Below, piece by piece: positions 1 through 5,880 of a DNA stretch of 6,003 bases. The notes below the pieces were generated by a model that saw only the letters and a program-made list of their open reading frames with translations, was not told where the DNA came from and made no database searches. The stretch is from Chitinophagaceae bacterium (GTDB taxonomy: Bacteria > Bacteroidota > Bacteroidia > Chitinophagales > Chitinophagaceae): NCBI GenBank assembly GCA_025455665.1, contig JALOMC010000161.1, positions 1-6,003 on the forward strand, given 5' to 3'. Both the position numbers and the translations under genes were made by a program. Within the stretch, counting starts at the first letter, position 1, and each line of letters starts with the position of its first letter.

Positions 1-149
1 TGTTTGGCTTCCAGCTTTTTCAGCATATCCGTTACCGAGGCGGGCTTGGTACGCAACCGGTCTGCCAGCTCATTGGTGGTCACATTGTCATCTTGCTGCT
101 GCAGGTGGTAGATGCTTTTGATGTAATTTTCCTCGGCAACCGAATACAT
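1..149 (-). CDS. DtxR/MntR-family metal-dependent transcriptional repressor, N-terminal part (gene continues beyond the window)
   Basis: Forty-nine codons are visible, read from an ATG at 149 down to the window edge; the gene is cut off there. The protein starts MYSVAEENYIKSIYHL and continues into a winged-helix DNA-binding region, with TNELADRL at residues 25-32 and TKPASVTDMLKKLE at 34-47. This is the characteristic start of DtxR/MntR/TroR-type repressors, cytoplasmic dimers that bind operator DNA when loaded with Mn(II) or Fe(II). By family alignment, Asn8 sits where B. subtilis MntR has the metal ligand Asp8 and DtxR has Met10, so the metal preference cannot be read from this part. The metal-binding and dimerisation domain lies outside the window. 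The ATG at 149 is preferred over an in-frame TTG upstream, because that TTG lies inside the probable promoter/operator. The gene is divergent from the lipoprotein gene. Family assignment is secure; the regulated metal is unknown. Confidence 0.88.
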   Translation of the reverse strand, partial: MYSVAEENYIKSIYHLQQQDDNVTTNELADRLRTKPASVTDMLKKLEAK

Positions 150-159
150 TTGCTCGAAA

Positions 160-179
160 TTTTTAGCCAAAGCTAAAAA
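160..179. promoter_or_regulatory. Perfect inverted repeat, candidate operator of the DtxR/MntR-type repressor
   Basis: TTTTTAGC (160-167) and GCTAAAAA (172-179) are exact inverted repeats separated by the four bases CAAA. The site lies 10 bp upstream of the repressor ATG (149), in the divergent gap before the lipoprotein gene. The two-fold symmetry, AT-rich flanks and AGC-N4-GCT core resemble operators of DtxR/MntR-family proteins; the enterobacterial MntR box, as I recall it, shares that core. Binding by the adjacent repressor, with autorepression and possibly control of the lipoprotein-rid unit, is inferred. Confidence 0.6.
168..175 (-). promoter_or_regulatory. Candidate Bacteroidota -7 promoter element for the repressor gene
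   Basis: Read on the minus strand, these bases are TAGCTTTG, an exact match to the Bacteroidetes -7 consensus TAnnTTTG. Transcription would begin near 163-165, giving a leader of about 15 bases before the ATG at 149. I see no good TTTG-like -33 element at the usual spacing upstream; only a T-run at 197-202 lies near that position. The element sits in the middle of the inverted repeat, so a bound repressor would block it. Confidence 0.5.
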
Positions 180-213
180 ACTGTTTCGATTGCCCGAAAA
201 AATAACCAAGCGA

Positions 214-1161
214 ATGCAACGATACCTCTGGCTGTGCCTGCTGGCCACCCTGATAATAGCCTGTGGCGACAAAGCCAAAAAAAGCATGACCGGCGATGAA
301 GTGGTGACAATGGAAGACATGATCGCCTTTTTTGACGAGCTGCCCCTGCCCTACAGCGTGGGCGATACGCTGCTTGCTGCCAAAGTGAACGATAGCAATC
401 GTATAGAATACAAAGTGTTCAGCCAGCTGTTTGGCGATACGCTGCTGCAGCCCGAGTACAAAAAAGAAAAGCCCAAGCTGTATGCCGTGGGCAAATTTAG
501 AAACAAGGAAGCAGAAACCTACCTGCTGCTGCGCACCCGCGGCTCGCAAAACAACCTGTATGCCGTGGCAGTAGATGAAAAAATGGTGCCGCGGGCCAGC
601 CTGCTGCTGCTATCAAACAAAGGCAAGGCCGCCGAAACCAACACCGTGGTGGTAGACAAGCGCTACACCCTGACCACAGTAGATGAATACAAAGCAGCCA
701 ATGGCGAAAAAGCCACCTACTCTACCGTGTACGCCTACAACACGGCCGGTTTGTTCATGGTGATTATGAACGACGGCATGAAAAAAGGTGAAGTGACGGA
801 ACTGGTGAACCCCATCGATACGTTTCCGCAGCAGCGGCCCTTCAGCGGCGATTATGCCATCAGCAAAAAGCATTTCATCAGCATCCGCGATGCTGATACC
901 GACAAGAAGTTCATGTTCTTTTTGTACATGAACAAAGGCGACAACTGTACGGCTGAACTGAAAGGCGAAGCCCGCTGGATCAGCAAAGACGAGGCTTTGT
1001 ATGAAGCCAGCACCGATGGCTGCAAAGTGTCGTTTAAGTTTAGCGGCCGCACAGTAAAGGTGACCGAACAAGAAGGCTGCACTACCCGCCGGCCCATGGA
1101 GTGTAGCTTCAATGCCAGTTTTACCAAAAAGGCCAGCCCCAAACCGAAAAAGAAAAAATGA
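214..1161 (+). CDS. Putative lipoprotein of unknown function with a four-cysteine C-terminal domain
   Basis: This 315-residue protein starts MQRYLWLCLLATLIIAC, a short lipoprotein signal peptide with Arg3, a hydrophobic core and a lipobox (I-I-A-C) giving a predicted lipidated Cys17. It should therefore be anchored to a membrane on the periplasmic side. The residues after Cys17 (G-D-K-A-K-K) do not clearly match the known Bacteroidota surface-export signal. The middle region (about 30-240) is mixed alpha/beta with no motif I recognise. Residues 243-304 form a compact unit with Cys245, Cys270, Cys289 and Cys297, including TAELKGEA and an E-x-x-x-C element; the spacing suggests two disulfides in the oxidising periplasm. 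The tail is very lysine-rich (PKPKKKK). ATG 214 is chosen because it gives a compact signal peptide; TTG 190 would add eight residues. The stop overlaps the next start as ATGA, so the two genes are probably co-translated. Function unknown. Confidence 0.8.
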   Translation: MQRYLWLCLLATLIIACGDKAKKSMTGDEVVTMEDMIAFFDELPLPYSVGDTLLAAKVNDSNRIEYKVFSQLFGDTLLQPEYKKEKPKLYAVGKFRNKEAETYLLLRTRGSQNNLYAVAVDEKMVPRASLLLLSNKGKAAETNTVVVDKRYTLTTVDEYKAANGEKATYSTVYAYNTAGLFMVIMNDGMKKGEVTELVNPIDTFPQQRPFSGDYAISKKHFISIRDADTDKKFMFFLYMNKGDNCTAELKGEARWISKDEALYEASTDGCKVSFKFSGRTVKVTEQEGCTTRRPMECSFNASFTKKASPKPKKKK

Positions 1162-1553
1162 GCCAGCAGCGGATCAACATCAGTAGCGGTGCCCCCTGGG
1201 AGGCGCAGGTAGGTTATTGCCGGGCCGTGCGGGTGGGCAATATTATTGAGGTGGCGGGTACTACGGCCACGGTAGATGGCGTGGTAGTAGCACCTGGCGA
1301 TGTATACGGCCAATGCGTGGCTATTTTTCAGAAGGTAGAAACAGCACTGCAGCAAGCCGGTGCCGGCATGAAAGATGTGGTGCGCACCCGCACCTTCATT
1401 ACCGATATTTCGAAGTGGCAAGACTATGCACGGGCACATGCCGAATGGTTTGGCCACATCAGGCCGGCTGCCAGCCTGATAGAGATAAAGGGACTGATAG
1501 ACCCTGCCATGCTGGTAGAGATAGAAGTGACCGCAATTGTTGCCGGTGAATAA
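1158..1553 (+). CDS. RidA (YjgF/YER057c/UK114) superfamily protein, subgroup lacking the catalytic arginine
   Basis: The 131-residue length is normal for this superfamily, whose members form cytoplasmic trimers with active sites between subunits. Recognisable blocks are the N-terminal ISSGAPWE (8-15), VGNIIEVAGTTA (26-37), the helix with VETALQQAGAGMKDVVRT (60-77) and the C-terminal RPAASLIEI to VEIEVTAIV (102-128). Canonical RidA deaminates reactive enamine/imine intermediates such as 2-aminoacrylate, using an arginine just before a serine (Arg105 in E. coli). Here that position is Ala105, before Ser106. This places the protein among the arginine-less Rid groups (Rid4-Rid7), whose biochemical roles are poorly known, so RidA-type deaminase activity should not be assumed. 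The start overlaps the lipoprotein stop (ATGA), and the A-rich end of that gene lies directly upstream. Family assignment is firm; the specific function is open. Confidence 0.9.
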   Translation: MSQQRINISSGAPWEAQVGYCRAVRVGNIIEVAGTTATVDGVVVAPGDVYGQCVAIFQKVETALQQAGAGMKDVVRTRTFITDISKWQDYARAHAEWFGHIRPAASLIEIKGLIDPAMLVEIEVTAIVAGE

Positions 1554-1566
1554 GTTCTGCGGCGTT

Positions 1567-1600
1567 GAACCATCTGTGTGTATCTTTTACACACTGGTTC
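1567..1600 (+). terminator. Strong stem-loop after the rid gene, possible terminator without a proper U-tract
   Basis: GAACCA (1567-1572) plus GTGTGTA (1576-1582) pair perfectly with TACACACTGGTTC (1588-1600), giving 13 base pairs with a three-base bulge (TCT) and a five-base loop (TCTTT). The stem begins 13 bases after the rid stop codon. It is followed by ATTGGTTTCCCC, not a run of Ts, so it is not a textbook intrinsic terminator. It may end the lipoprotein-rid transcript, protect its 3' end, or act on downstream transcription. Confidence 0.45.
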
Positions 1601-1656
1601 ATTGGTTTCCCCTAATTTGCGCATCCTAAACAAACCAGCAGAGGGGTCTGTACGCA

Positions 1657-1668
1657 GCAGCATGCTGC
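1657..1668. repeat. 12-bp perfect palindrome in the intergenic gap
   Basis: GCAGCATGCTGC is fully self-complementary and lies about 90 bases upstream of the GT35 start. It may be a protein-binding site or chance. Otherwise the 206-base gap between the rid and GT35 genes holds only the hairpin described separately. I found no convincing promoter in it: TAATTTG at 1613 lacks one base of the -7 consensus and has no -33 partner. Confidence 0.25.
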
Positions 1669-1759
1669 CATCGGCCTGTCAGCCGCCAGATAACTCATTT
1701 TTTCTTCAACGACTGCCAACACACTGCCGCCCCCGAGCTGATGAAAACATTTTTCTAGT

Positions 1760-3427
1760 ATGGAAAACGCAGGCTTCAGAAACTATAGTGTTCCTTATCA
1801 GGTAAACGATCAATACAAAACAAAAGTGGCCTACTTCAGCATGGAGTTTGCCGTGCACCAGCCACTTAAGATTTACAGCGGTGGCCTTGGCTTTTTGTCG
1901 GGCTCGCACTTGCGCAGCGCTTACGAGCTGCGCCAAAACATGATCGGCATCGGCATTTTGTGGAAGTACGGCTACTACGACCAGGCCCGCAACCAGGACC
2001 AGACCCTGCAGGTGCAGTGGAATGAGAAGATTTACAATTTTCTGGAAGATACCGGCATCAAGTTTCAAATTCCGATTCATGATCATCCGGTGTGGGTAAA
2101 GGCCTACTACCTGAACCCCAATACTTTCCAATCGGCACCGTTGTTTTTGCTGAGCACAGATTTGCCCGAAAACGACTATGTGAGCCAAACCATCAGCCAT
2201 CGCCTGTACGACGCCAATGTGGCTACCAAGCTGGCTCAGTTTATTCTGCTGGGTGTAGGCGGTGCCAAGCTGATTGATGAGCTGAACTTCAATCCCGACG
2301 TATACCATTTGAATGAGGCACATGCGGTAAGCAGTGTGTTTTACCTGTACAAAAAATACGGGAGCGTAGAAGAAATCAAGAAGCGCCTGGTATTTACCAC
2401 GCATACCCCCGAAGAAGCCGGCAATGAGAAGCACGATATTTATTTGTGCGAAAAGATGACCTACTTCTACGGCATGCCGTTGGAAAAAGTGCGTCAGTTG
2501 ACGGGTATTCAAGACGATCAGTTTAACCACTCGCTGGTAGCACTGCGCTTTGCCCGCCTGGCCAATGGTGTGAGCCAGCTACATGGCGAGGTAAGCCGCA
2601 AAATGTGGAGCCACTACCAGAGTATTGCCCCCATTAAGGCCATTACCAATGCGCAAAATTGGCGGTACTGGGCGGATAAGCAGTTGTATCGCTTCATGGA
2701 AGAGGGCAATGATTTTGCCTTTGATGATCGTAAACGCCACCTGAAAAAGAGAGCCTTTGATATAGTGGCCGATCAAACCGGCAAACTGCTTGATCCGGAT
2801 GTTTTTACCATTGTGTGGGCACGCCGCTTTGCCGGCTATAAGCGGGCCGAACTGATTACCCGCGACCTGGCCCGTTTTGAAAAGCTCATCAGCAGCAAGA
2901 AGCACCCCGTGCAGGTAATTTGGGCAGGCAAGCCTTACCCGGTTGATTACCCGGCCATCAGCGACTTTAACCACCTGGTACACCTGAGCAAGGCCTATAA
3001 AAATGTAGCGGTGTGCATAGGATACGAGCTGGCCCTGAGCAAGCGCCTGAAGCAAGCGGCCGACGTGTGGCTGAACAACCCACGGGTACCCCGCGAAGCC
3101 AGCGGCACCAGCGGTATGACAGCCGCCATGAACGGTGCAGTAAACGTGAGTACGAACGATGGGTGGATTTGCGAATTTGTAAACCATGGCAACAACGGAT
3201 TTATTGTACCGCCCATTGACTACAGCAAGGTAAACGTGCACGAGCAGGACGCCTACGATTTGGAGCAGCTGTATCAGATTCTGGAAAACCAGGTACTGCC
3301 GCTGTACTACGACAACCGCGATACCTGGCGGCAGGTGACAAAGAACGGTATGCGAGACGTTCGTATCCAATTTGACAGCAATAGGATGGCCGATGAATAC
3401 TATGTACAGATGTACAATGGCAAATAA
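1760..3427 (+). CDS. GT35 alpha-glucan (glycogen) phosphorylase-like protein lacking the PLP-binding lysine
   Basis: This 555-residue cytoplasmic protein matches the short alpha-glucan phosphorylase family from end to end: AYFSMEF (24-30), IYSGGLGFLSGSHL (38-51), HLNEAHA (183-189), FTTHTPEEAG (212-221), WARRFAGYKR (353-362), VIWAGK (386-391) and DVWLNNPRVPREASGTSGM (435-453). Family enzymes use pyridoxal phosphate to release glucose-1-phosphate from glycogen or maltodextrin with inorganic phosphate. Arg356 and Lys361 match residues that contact the PLP or substrate phosphate in muscle phosphorylase (Arg569, Lys574). The position after GTSGM, where the family has the Schiff-base lysine (Lys680 in muscle enzyme), is Thr454 (codon ACA, 3119-3121). 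Two other usual residues differ: Ser49 for the Asp of GDH, and Ala187 for the Gly of NEGH. Activity is therefore uncertain. An in-frame TGA at 1742-1744 makes ATG 1760 the natural start. It appears to be a single-gene unit with its own terminator; no other glycogen gene is in view. Confidence 0.87.
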   Translation: MENAGFRNYSVPYQVNDQYKTKVAYFSMEFAVHQPLKIYSGGLGFLSGSHLRSAYELRQNMIGIGILWKYGYYDQARNQDQTLQVQWNEKIYNFLEDTGIKFQIPIHDHPVWVKAYYLNPNTFQSAPLFLLSTDLPENDYVSQTISHRLYDANVATKLAQFILLGVGGAKLIDELNFNPDVYHLNEAHAVSSVFYLYKKYGSVEEIKKRLVFTTHTPEEAGNEKHDIYLCEKMTYFYGMPLEKVRQLTGIQDDQFNHSLVALRFARLANGVSQLHGEVSRKMWSHYQSIAPIKAITNAQNWRYWADKQLYRFMEEGNDFAFDDRKRHLKKRAFDIVADQTGKLLDPDVFTIVWARRFAGYKRAELITRDLARFEKLISSKKHPVQVIWAGKPYPVDYPAISDFNHLVHLSKAYKNVAVCIGYELALSKRLKQAADVWLNNPRVPREASGTSGMTAAMNGAVNVSTNDGWICEFVNHGNNGFIVPPIDYSKVNVHEQDAYDLEQLYQILENQVLPLYYDNRDTWRQVTKNGMRDVRIQFDSNRMADEYYVQMYNGK

Positions 3428-3447
3428 AGCCGCAAAGCATTTCGGCT
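3428..3447 (+). other. Small stem-loop directly after the GT35 stop codon
   Basis: AGCCG (3428-3432) can pair with CGGCT (3443-3447) across a ten-base loop. It begins at the first base after the stop codon and precedes the main terminator by 23 bases. Five pairs with a long loop make a weak structure; it may be chance or help stabilise the 3' end. Confidence 0.2.
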
Positions 3448-3470
3448 AAAAACACAACCAATCATAAACG

Positions 3471-3503
3471 CCCCGGCGCCAACTGGCACCGGGGTTGTTT
3501 TTT
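3471..3503 (+). terminator. Rho-independent terminator of the GT35 gene
   Basis: CCCCGGCGCC (3471-3480) pairs with GGCACCGGGG (3485-3494) around the loop AACT, with nine pairs and one C-A mismatch. TTGTTTTTT follows at 3495-3503. A GC-rich stem plus a T-run is a classic intrinsic terminator. It lies 43 bases after the GT35 stop and 17 bases before the thioesterase start, so it separates the two transcription units. Transcription of the thioesterase therefore needs its own promoter or read-through. Confidence 0.9.
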
Positions 3504-3520
3504 CCAGCATCTTTGCCACC

Positions 3521-3958
3521 ATGCAAGCAAGTTTTTCGATGCCGGTGCAGCTGCGTTGGAGCGACTTCGACGCCAATTTTCACCTGCGGCACTCGGCGTA
3601 TTACGATTTTGGCGCCATGGCCCGCATCCATTTTCTCAACGAGGCCGGCCTTACAGAAACGGTGTTTCGGCAGCACAGCTTCGGCCCCATTCTTTTCAAA
3701 GAAGAGTGCACGTTCAGAAAAGAGATCAAAATGGGCGATGAAATCAGTATTGGTTGCGAGCTGCTGCAATGCCGACCCAATGGCAGCCGCTTTGCCATCA
3801 GGCACAGCATCGTGCGGGCCGATGGTACGCTGTGCGCCGAACTGAATGTATGGGGCGATTGGATCGATTTTGGTACCCGCAAACTGCTGCATCCGCCGGA
3901 GTGGCTGGCTCAACTGATGGCCAAGCTACCAAAGCATCCCGATTTTCAATACCTGTAA
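3521..3958 (+). CDS. Hotdog-fold acyl-CoA thioesterase (4HBT family)
   Basis: The 145-residue protein has the usual length for a single hotdog domain. Its N-terminal block RWSDFDANFHLRHSAYYDF (12-30) is the 4-hydroxybenzoyl-CoA thioesterase-type signature: Asp17 lines up with the catalytic aspartate, followed by the N-x-H-x-x-H-x-x-Y pattern that leads into the central helix. Later come CTFRKEIKMGDEI (49-61), the usual outer-strand element, and RADGTLCAEL (108-117), the typical central beta-strand. Such enzymes hydrolyse acyl-CoA or acyl-ACP thioesters in the cytoplasm, usually as dimers or tetramers; the substrate here cannot be read from sequence. ATG 3521 is used; ATG 3539 (Met7) also leaves the domain whole. 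It sits right behind the GT35 terminator and 27 bases before the ABC-F gene in the same direction, so the pair may share a transcript. Confidence 0.87.
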   Translation: MQASFSMPVQLRWSDFDANFHLRHSAYYDFGAMARIHFLNEAGLTETVFRQHSFGPILFKEECTFRKEIKMGDEISIGCELLQCRPNGSRFAIRHSIVRADGTLCAELNVWGDWIDFGTRKLLHPPEWLAQLMAKLPKHPDFQYL

Positions 3959-3985
3959 GTATCGCAGCCTACTGCTGCCTTTCTC

Positions 3986-5233
3986 ATGCATTACCTGAGT
4001 GCCGAAAACCTGACGAAAGCCTACGGCATCACGCCGTTGTTCAACAACATTAGTTTTCACATTAGTGAAGGCGATAAGATAGCCTTGATAGCCCGCAATG
4101 GCGTGGGCAAAAGCACCCTGCTGCGCATACTGGCCGGCAAAGAAACTGCTGATGAGGGCAAGCTGTGGATACACAAGGATGTAAAGGTGGTACTATTTGA
4201 ACAGGAGCCCCTGTTTATAGAGCACCTCAGTATTGCTGATAATATTTTTCAGCACGACCACCCCGTGCTGAATGCCATCCGCGACTATGAAGCAGTAAAC
4301 GAAAGTGGCGATACCGGCCGCATAGTAGCTGCCATCGAAAAGATGGATGAGCTGGGTGCCTGGGATTTTGATGCCAAGGTGAAGCAGATTTTGGGCAAGC
4401 TCAATATTCATCACCTGGACCAACGCATGGCCAGCCTGAGTGGCGGCCAGCGCAAGCGGGTAGCACTGGCCCGTACCCTGATAGATGCCGGCTTTGAAGC
4501 GCAGCACGTGCTGCTGATGATGGATGAACCAACCAACCACCTGGATGTAGAAATGATAGAATGGCTGGAGCACTACCTGGGCAGCGAAAACGTAACCCTG
4601 CTGATGGTGACCCACGACCGCTATTTTTTGGATGCTGTGTGCGAAGAGATTTGGGAAATGGAGCGCAGCGATGTGTACACCTACAAAGGCGACTACGAAA
4701 ACTACCTGGAGAAAAAAGCGGCCCGCATAGAAAACGAGCTGAGCAATATAGACAAAGCCCGCAACCAATACCGCCGCGAACTGGAGTGGATGCGCAAGCA
4801 GCCCAAAGCCCGCACCACCAAATCGAAAAGTCGTATTGATGCTTTTTACGGCATAGAAGACCGGGCCAAAACGAAAGTGCTGGATGAACAACTACAGCTG
4901 AATGTGAAAATGAACCGGCTGGGTGGCAAGGTGGCCGAGCTGAAAAAGGTGTATAAATCGTATGGCCAGCAAAGTATTCTGAAAGGCTTTGACTACACCT
5001 TCAGCAAAGGCGAACGCGTAGGTGTAGTGGGAAAAAACGGGGTGGGAAAAAGTACCTTCTTGAACATACTGCTGGGGCTGGAAGAAGCCGACAGCGGCAA
5101 AATAAACATCGGTGACACGGTAGTATTTGGCTACTATAACCAGGAAGGCCTGCAGTGGAAAGAAGACATGCGGGTGATAGAATATGTGAAGCAGTTTGCC
5201 GAAACCTTTCCGCTGGAGGCGGCGGCGCTCTGA
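3986..5233 (+). CDS. ABC-F ATPase, 5' part: first nucleotide-binding domain, linker and Walker A of the second
   Basis: This frame reads 415 residues from ATG 3986 to TGA 5231. The first domain has Walker A ARNGVGKST (36-44), signature LSGGQ (151-155), Walker B ending in Asp180-Glu181 with DEPTNHLD, and the switch His210 in VTHDRYF. The interdomain linker (about 232-300) carries the charged ABC-F helices and an ARTTKSKSRI element (275-284). The second domain begins near 320 and has Walker A GKNGVGKST (349-357). The last five residues (EAAAL) are frameshift product. If made as read, this protein lacks the second signature, Walker B and switch histidine, so it could not form the usual pair of composite ATP sites. 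Confidence 0.75.
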   Translation: MHYLSAENLTKAYGITPLFNNISFHISEGDKIALIARNGVGKSTLLRILAGKETADEGKLWIHKDVKVVLFEQEPLFIEHLSIADNIFQHDHPVLNAIRDYEAVNESGDTGRIVAAIEKMDELGAWDFDAKVKQILGKLNIHHLDQRMASLSGGQRKRVALARTLIDAGFEAQHVLLMMDEPTNHLDVEMIEWLEHYLGSENVTLLMVTHDRYFLDAVCEEIWEMERSDVYTYKGDYENYLEKKAARIENELSNIDKARNQYRRELEWMRKQPKARTTKSKSRIDAFYGIEDRAKTKVLDEQLQLNVKMNRLGGKVAELKKVYKSYGQQSILKGFDYTFSKGERVGVVGKNGVGKSTFLNILLGLEEADSGKINIGDTVVFGYYNQEGLQWKEDMRVIEYVKQFAETFPLEAAAL

Positions 5234-5871
5234 CGGCCAGTAAGTTTTTGGAGCTGTTTTTATTTCCTGCCGAAAAACAGTACACCTACCTGTCGGCACT
5301 GAGCGGTGGCGAAAAGCGGCGCTTACAATTGCTCACCATCCTGTTTCGCAATCCCAACTTTTTAATACTGGATGAACCGACCAACGACCTGGATTTGCCG
5401 ACACTGGCGGTGCTCGAAAACTTTTTGGCGGAATACCAGGGCTGTGTGATGATTGTGAGCCACGACCGCTATTTTATGGACCGCCTGGTAGATCACCTGC
5501 TGGTGTTTGAAGGCGATGGCGTAGTACGCGACTACCCGGGCAACTACACACAGTACCGCATAGAGCAGGCCCGCGAAGAAAAAGTGAAAGAAACCGCAGC
5601 CAGCACCCCTGCGCCGCAGCCCGATAAGAAAGAGGAAGCTGACAAACAAAAGAAACGCAAGCTGAGCTACAAAGAGCAGCGGGAGCTGGAACAGCTGGAT
5701 AAAGAGCTGCCGATACTGGAAACCGAGAAACAAAACCTGACGGAAAAAATGAGCAGTGAAGGCAACTACGAAGCGCTGCAAAAAATGGCAGATCGCATCA
5801 ACGAAATAGAAAACCTGCTGGCTGAAAAAGAAATGCGCTGGCTGGAACTGAGTGAGCTGGCCGGCGAATAA
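5220..5871 (+). CDS. ABC-F ATPase, 3' part: rest of second nucleotide-binding domain and coiled-coil tail
   Basis: In this frame homology begins at about 5220-5230 with LTASKFLELF, the segment that normally follows the PL-rich end of the first part. Then come the second signature LSGGEKRRL (from 5299), Walker B FLILDEPTNDLD (5359-5394) and the switch histidine in VSHDRYF. From about 5575 the sequence is lysine/glutamate-rich with LSYKEQRELEQL, followed by heptad-like helices to the end: the C-terminal coiled coil typical of Uup-like ABC-F proteins. The open frame extends back to an ATG at 5155, but translation upstream of about 5220 bears no family resemblance, so that ATG is probably not a genuine start. 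I see no separate start signal for this half. Confidence 0.65.
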
Positions 5872-5880
5872 TGCCAGTGG

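Larger units (their letters stand above)
3986..5871 (+). pseudogene. ABC-F family ATPase, Uup-like, interrupted by one frameshift
   Basis: Together the two halves encode a complete two-domain ABC-F protein of about 628 residues once one base is restored, a normal length for Uup-like members. Family proteins are soluble, have no membrane domain, and act on the ribosome or on nucleic-acid structures rather than in transport. The reading frame changes by -1 between about 5216 and 5231, inside GGAGGCGGCGGCGCTC: the first frame ends at TGA 5231-5233, while the homologous sequence resumes as LTASKFLE from 5230 in the other frame. All ATPase motifs on both sides are intact, so this is either a very recent mutation or a sequencing/assembly error. 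No second lesion is visible. The gene follows the thioesterase by 27 bases and is convergent with the gene at the right edge. Confidence 0.8.

Noticed and set aside
1581..1588. TATCTTTT as a -7 promoter element for the GT35 gene
   Set aside because: It lies inside the hairpin stem and loop, lacks the final G of the consensus, has no -33 element, and is about 170 bases from the start.
1578..1805. Open frame of 75 codons crossing the GT35 start
   Set aside because: It has no recognisable motif, overlaps the real GT35 start in another frame, and its beginning lies within the hairpin at 1567-1600.
1706..3370. Long open frames on the minus strand opposite the GT35 gene (also opposite the lipoprotein, ABC-F and thioesterase genes)
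   Set aside because: Their translations are low-complexity, rich in His, Val and Gln with no family motifs, while the plus strand encodes clear conserved proteins. They are antisense by-products of codon bias.
3508..3515. CATCTTTG as a -7 promoter element for the thioesterase gene
   Set aside because: It misses the leading T of TAnnTTTG, has no -33 partner at proper spacing, and would put the transcription start at or after the ATG.
3515..3524. GCCACCATG around the thioesterase start, a perfect eukaryotic Kozak context
   Set aside because: Every other feature is bacterial; the match is coincidence.
5216..5230. Programmed -1 frameshift on the GGC repeat
   Set aside because: No X-XXY-YYZ slippery heptamer is present in the reading frame; tRNAs on GCG GCG would not re-pair well with GGC GGC. 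ABC-F genes are not known to need frameshifting.
5225..5236. prfB-like programmed +1 frameshift (CTC TGA C) in the ABC-F gene
   Set aside because: A +1 shift at this stop reads GAC GGC CAG and then hits TAA. The homologous downstream frame needs a -1 (or +2) shift, so the resemblance to the release-factor-2 site is misleading.
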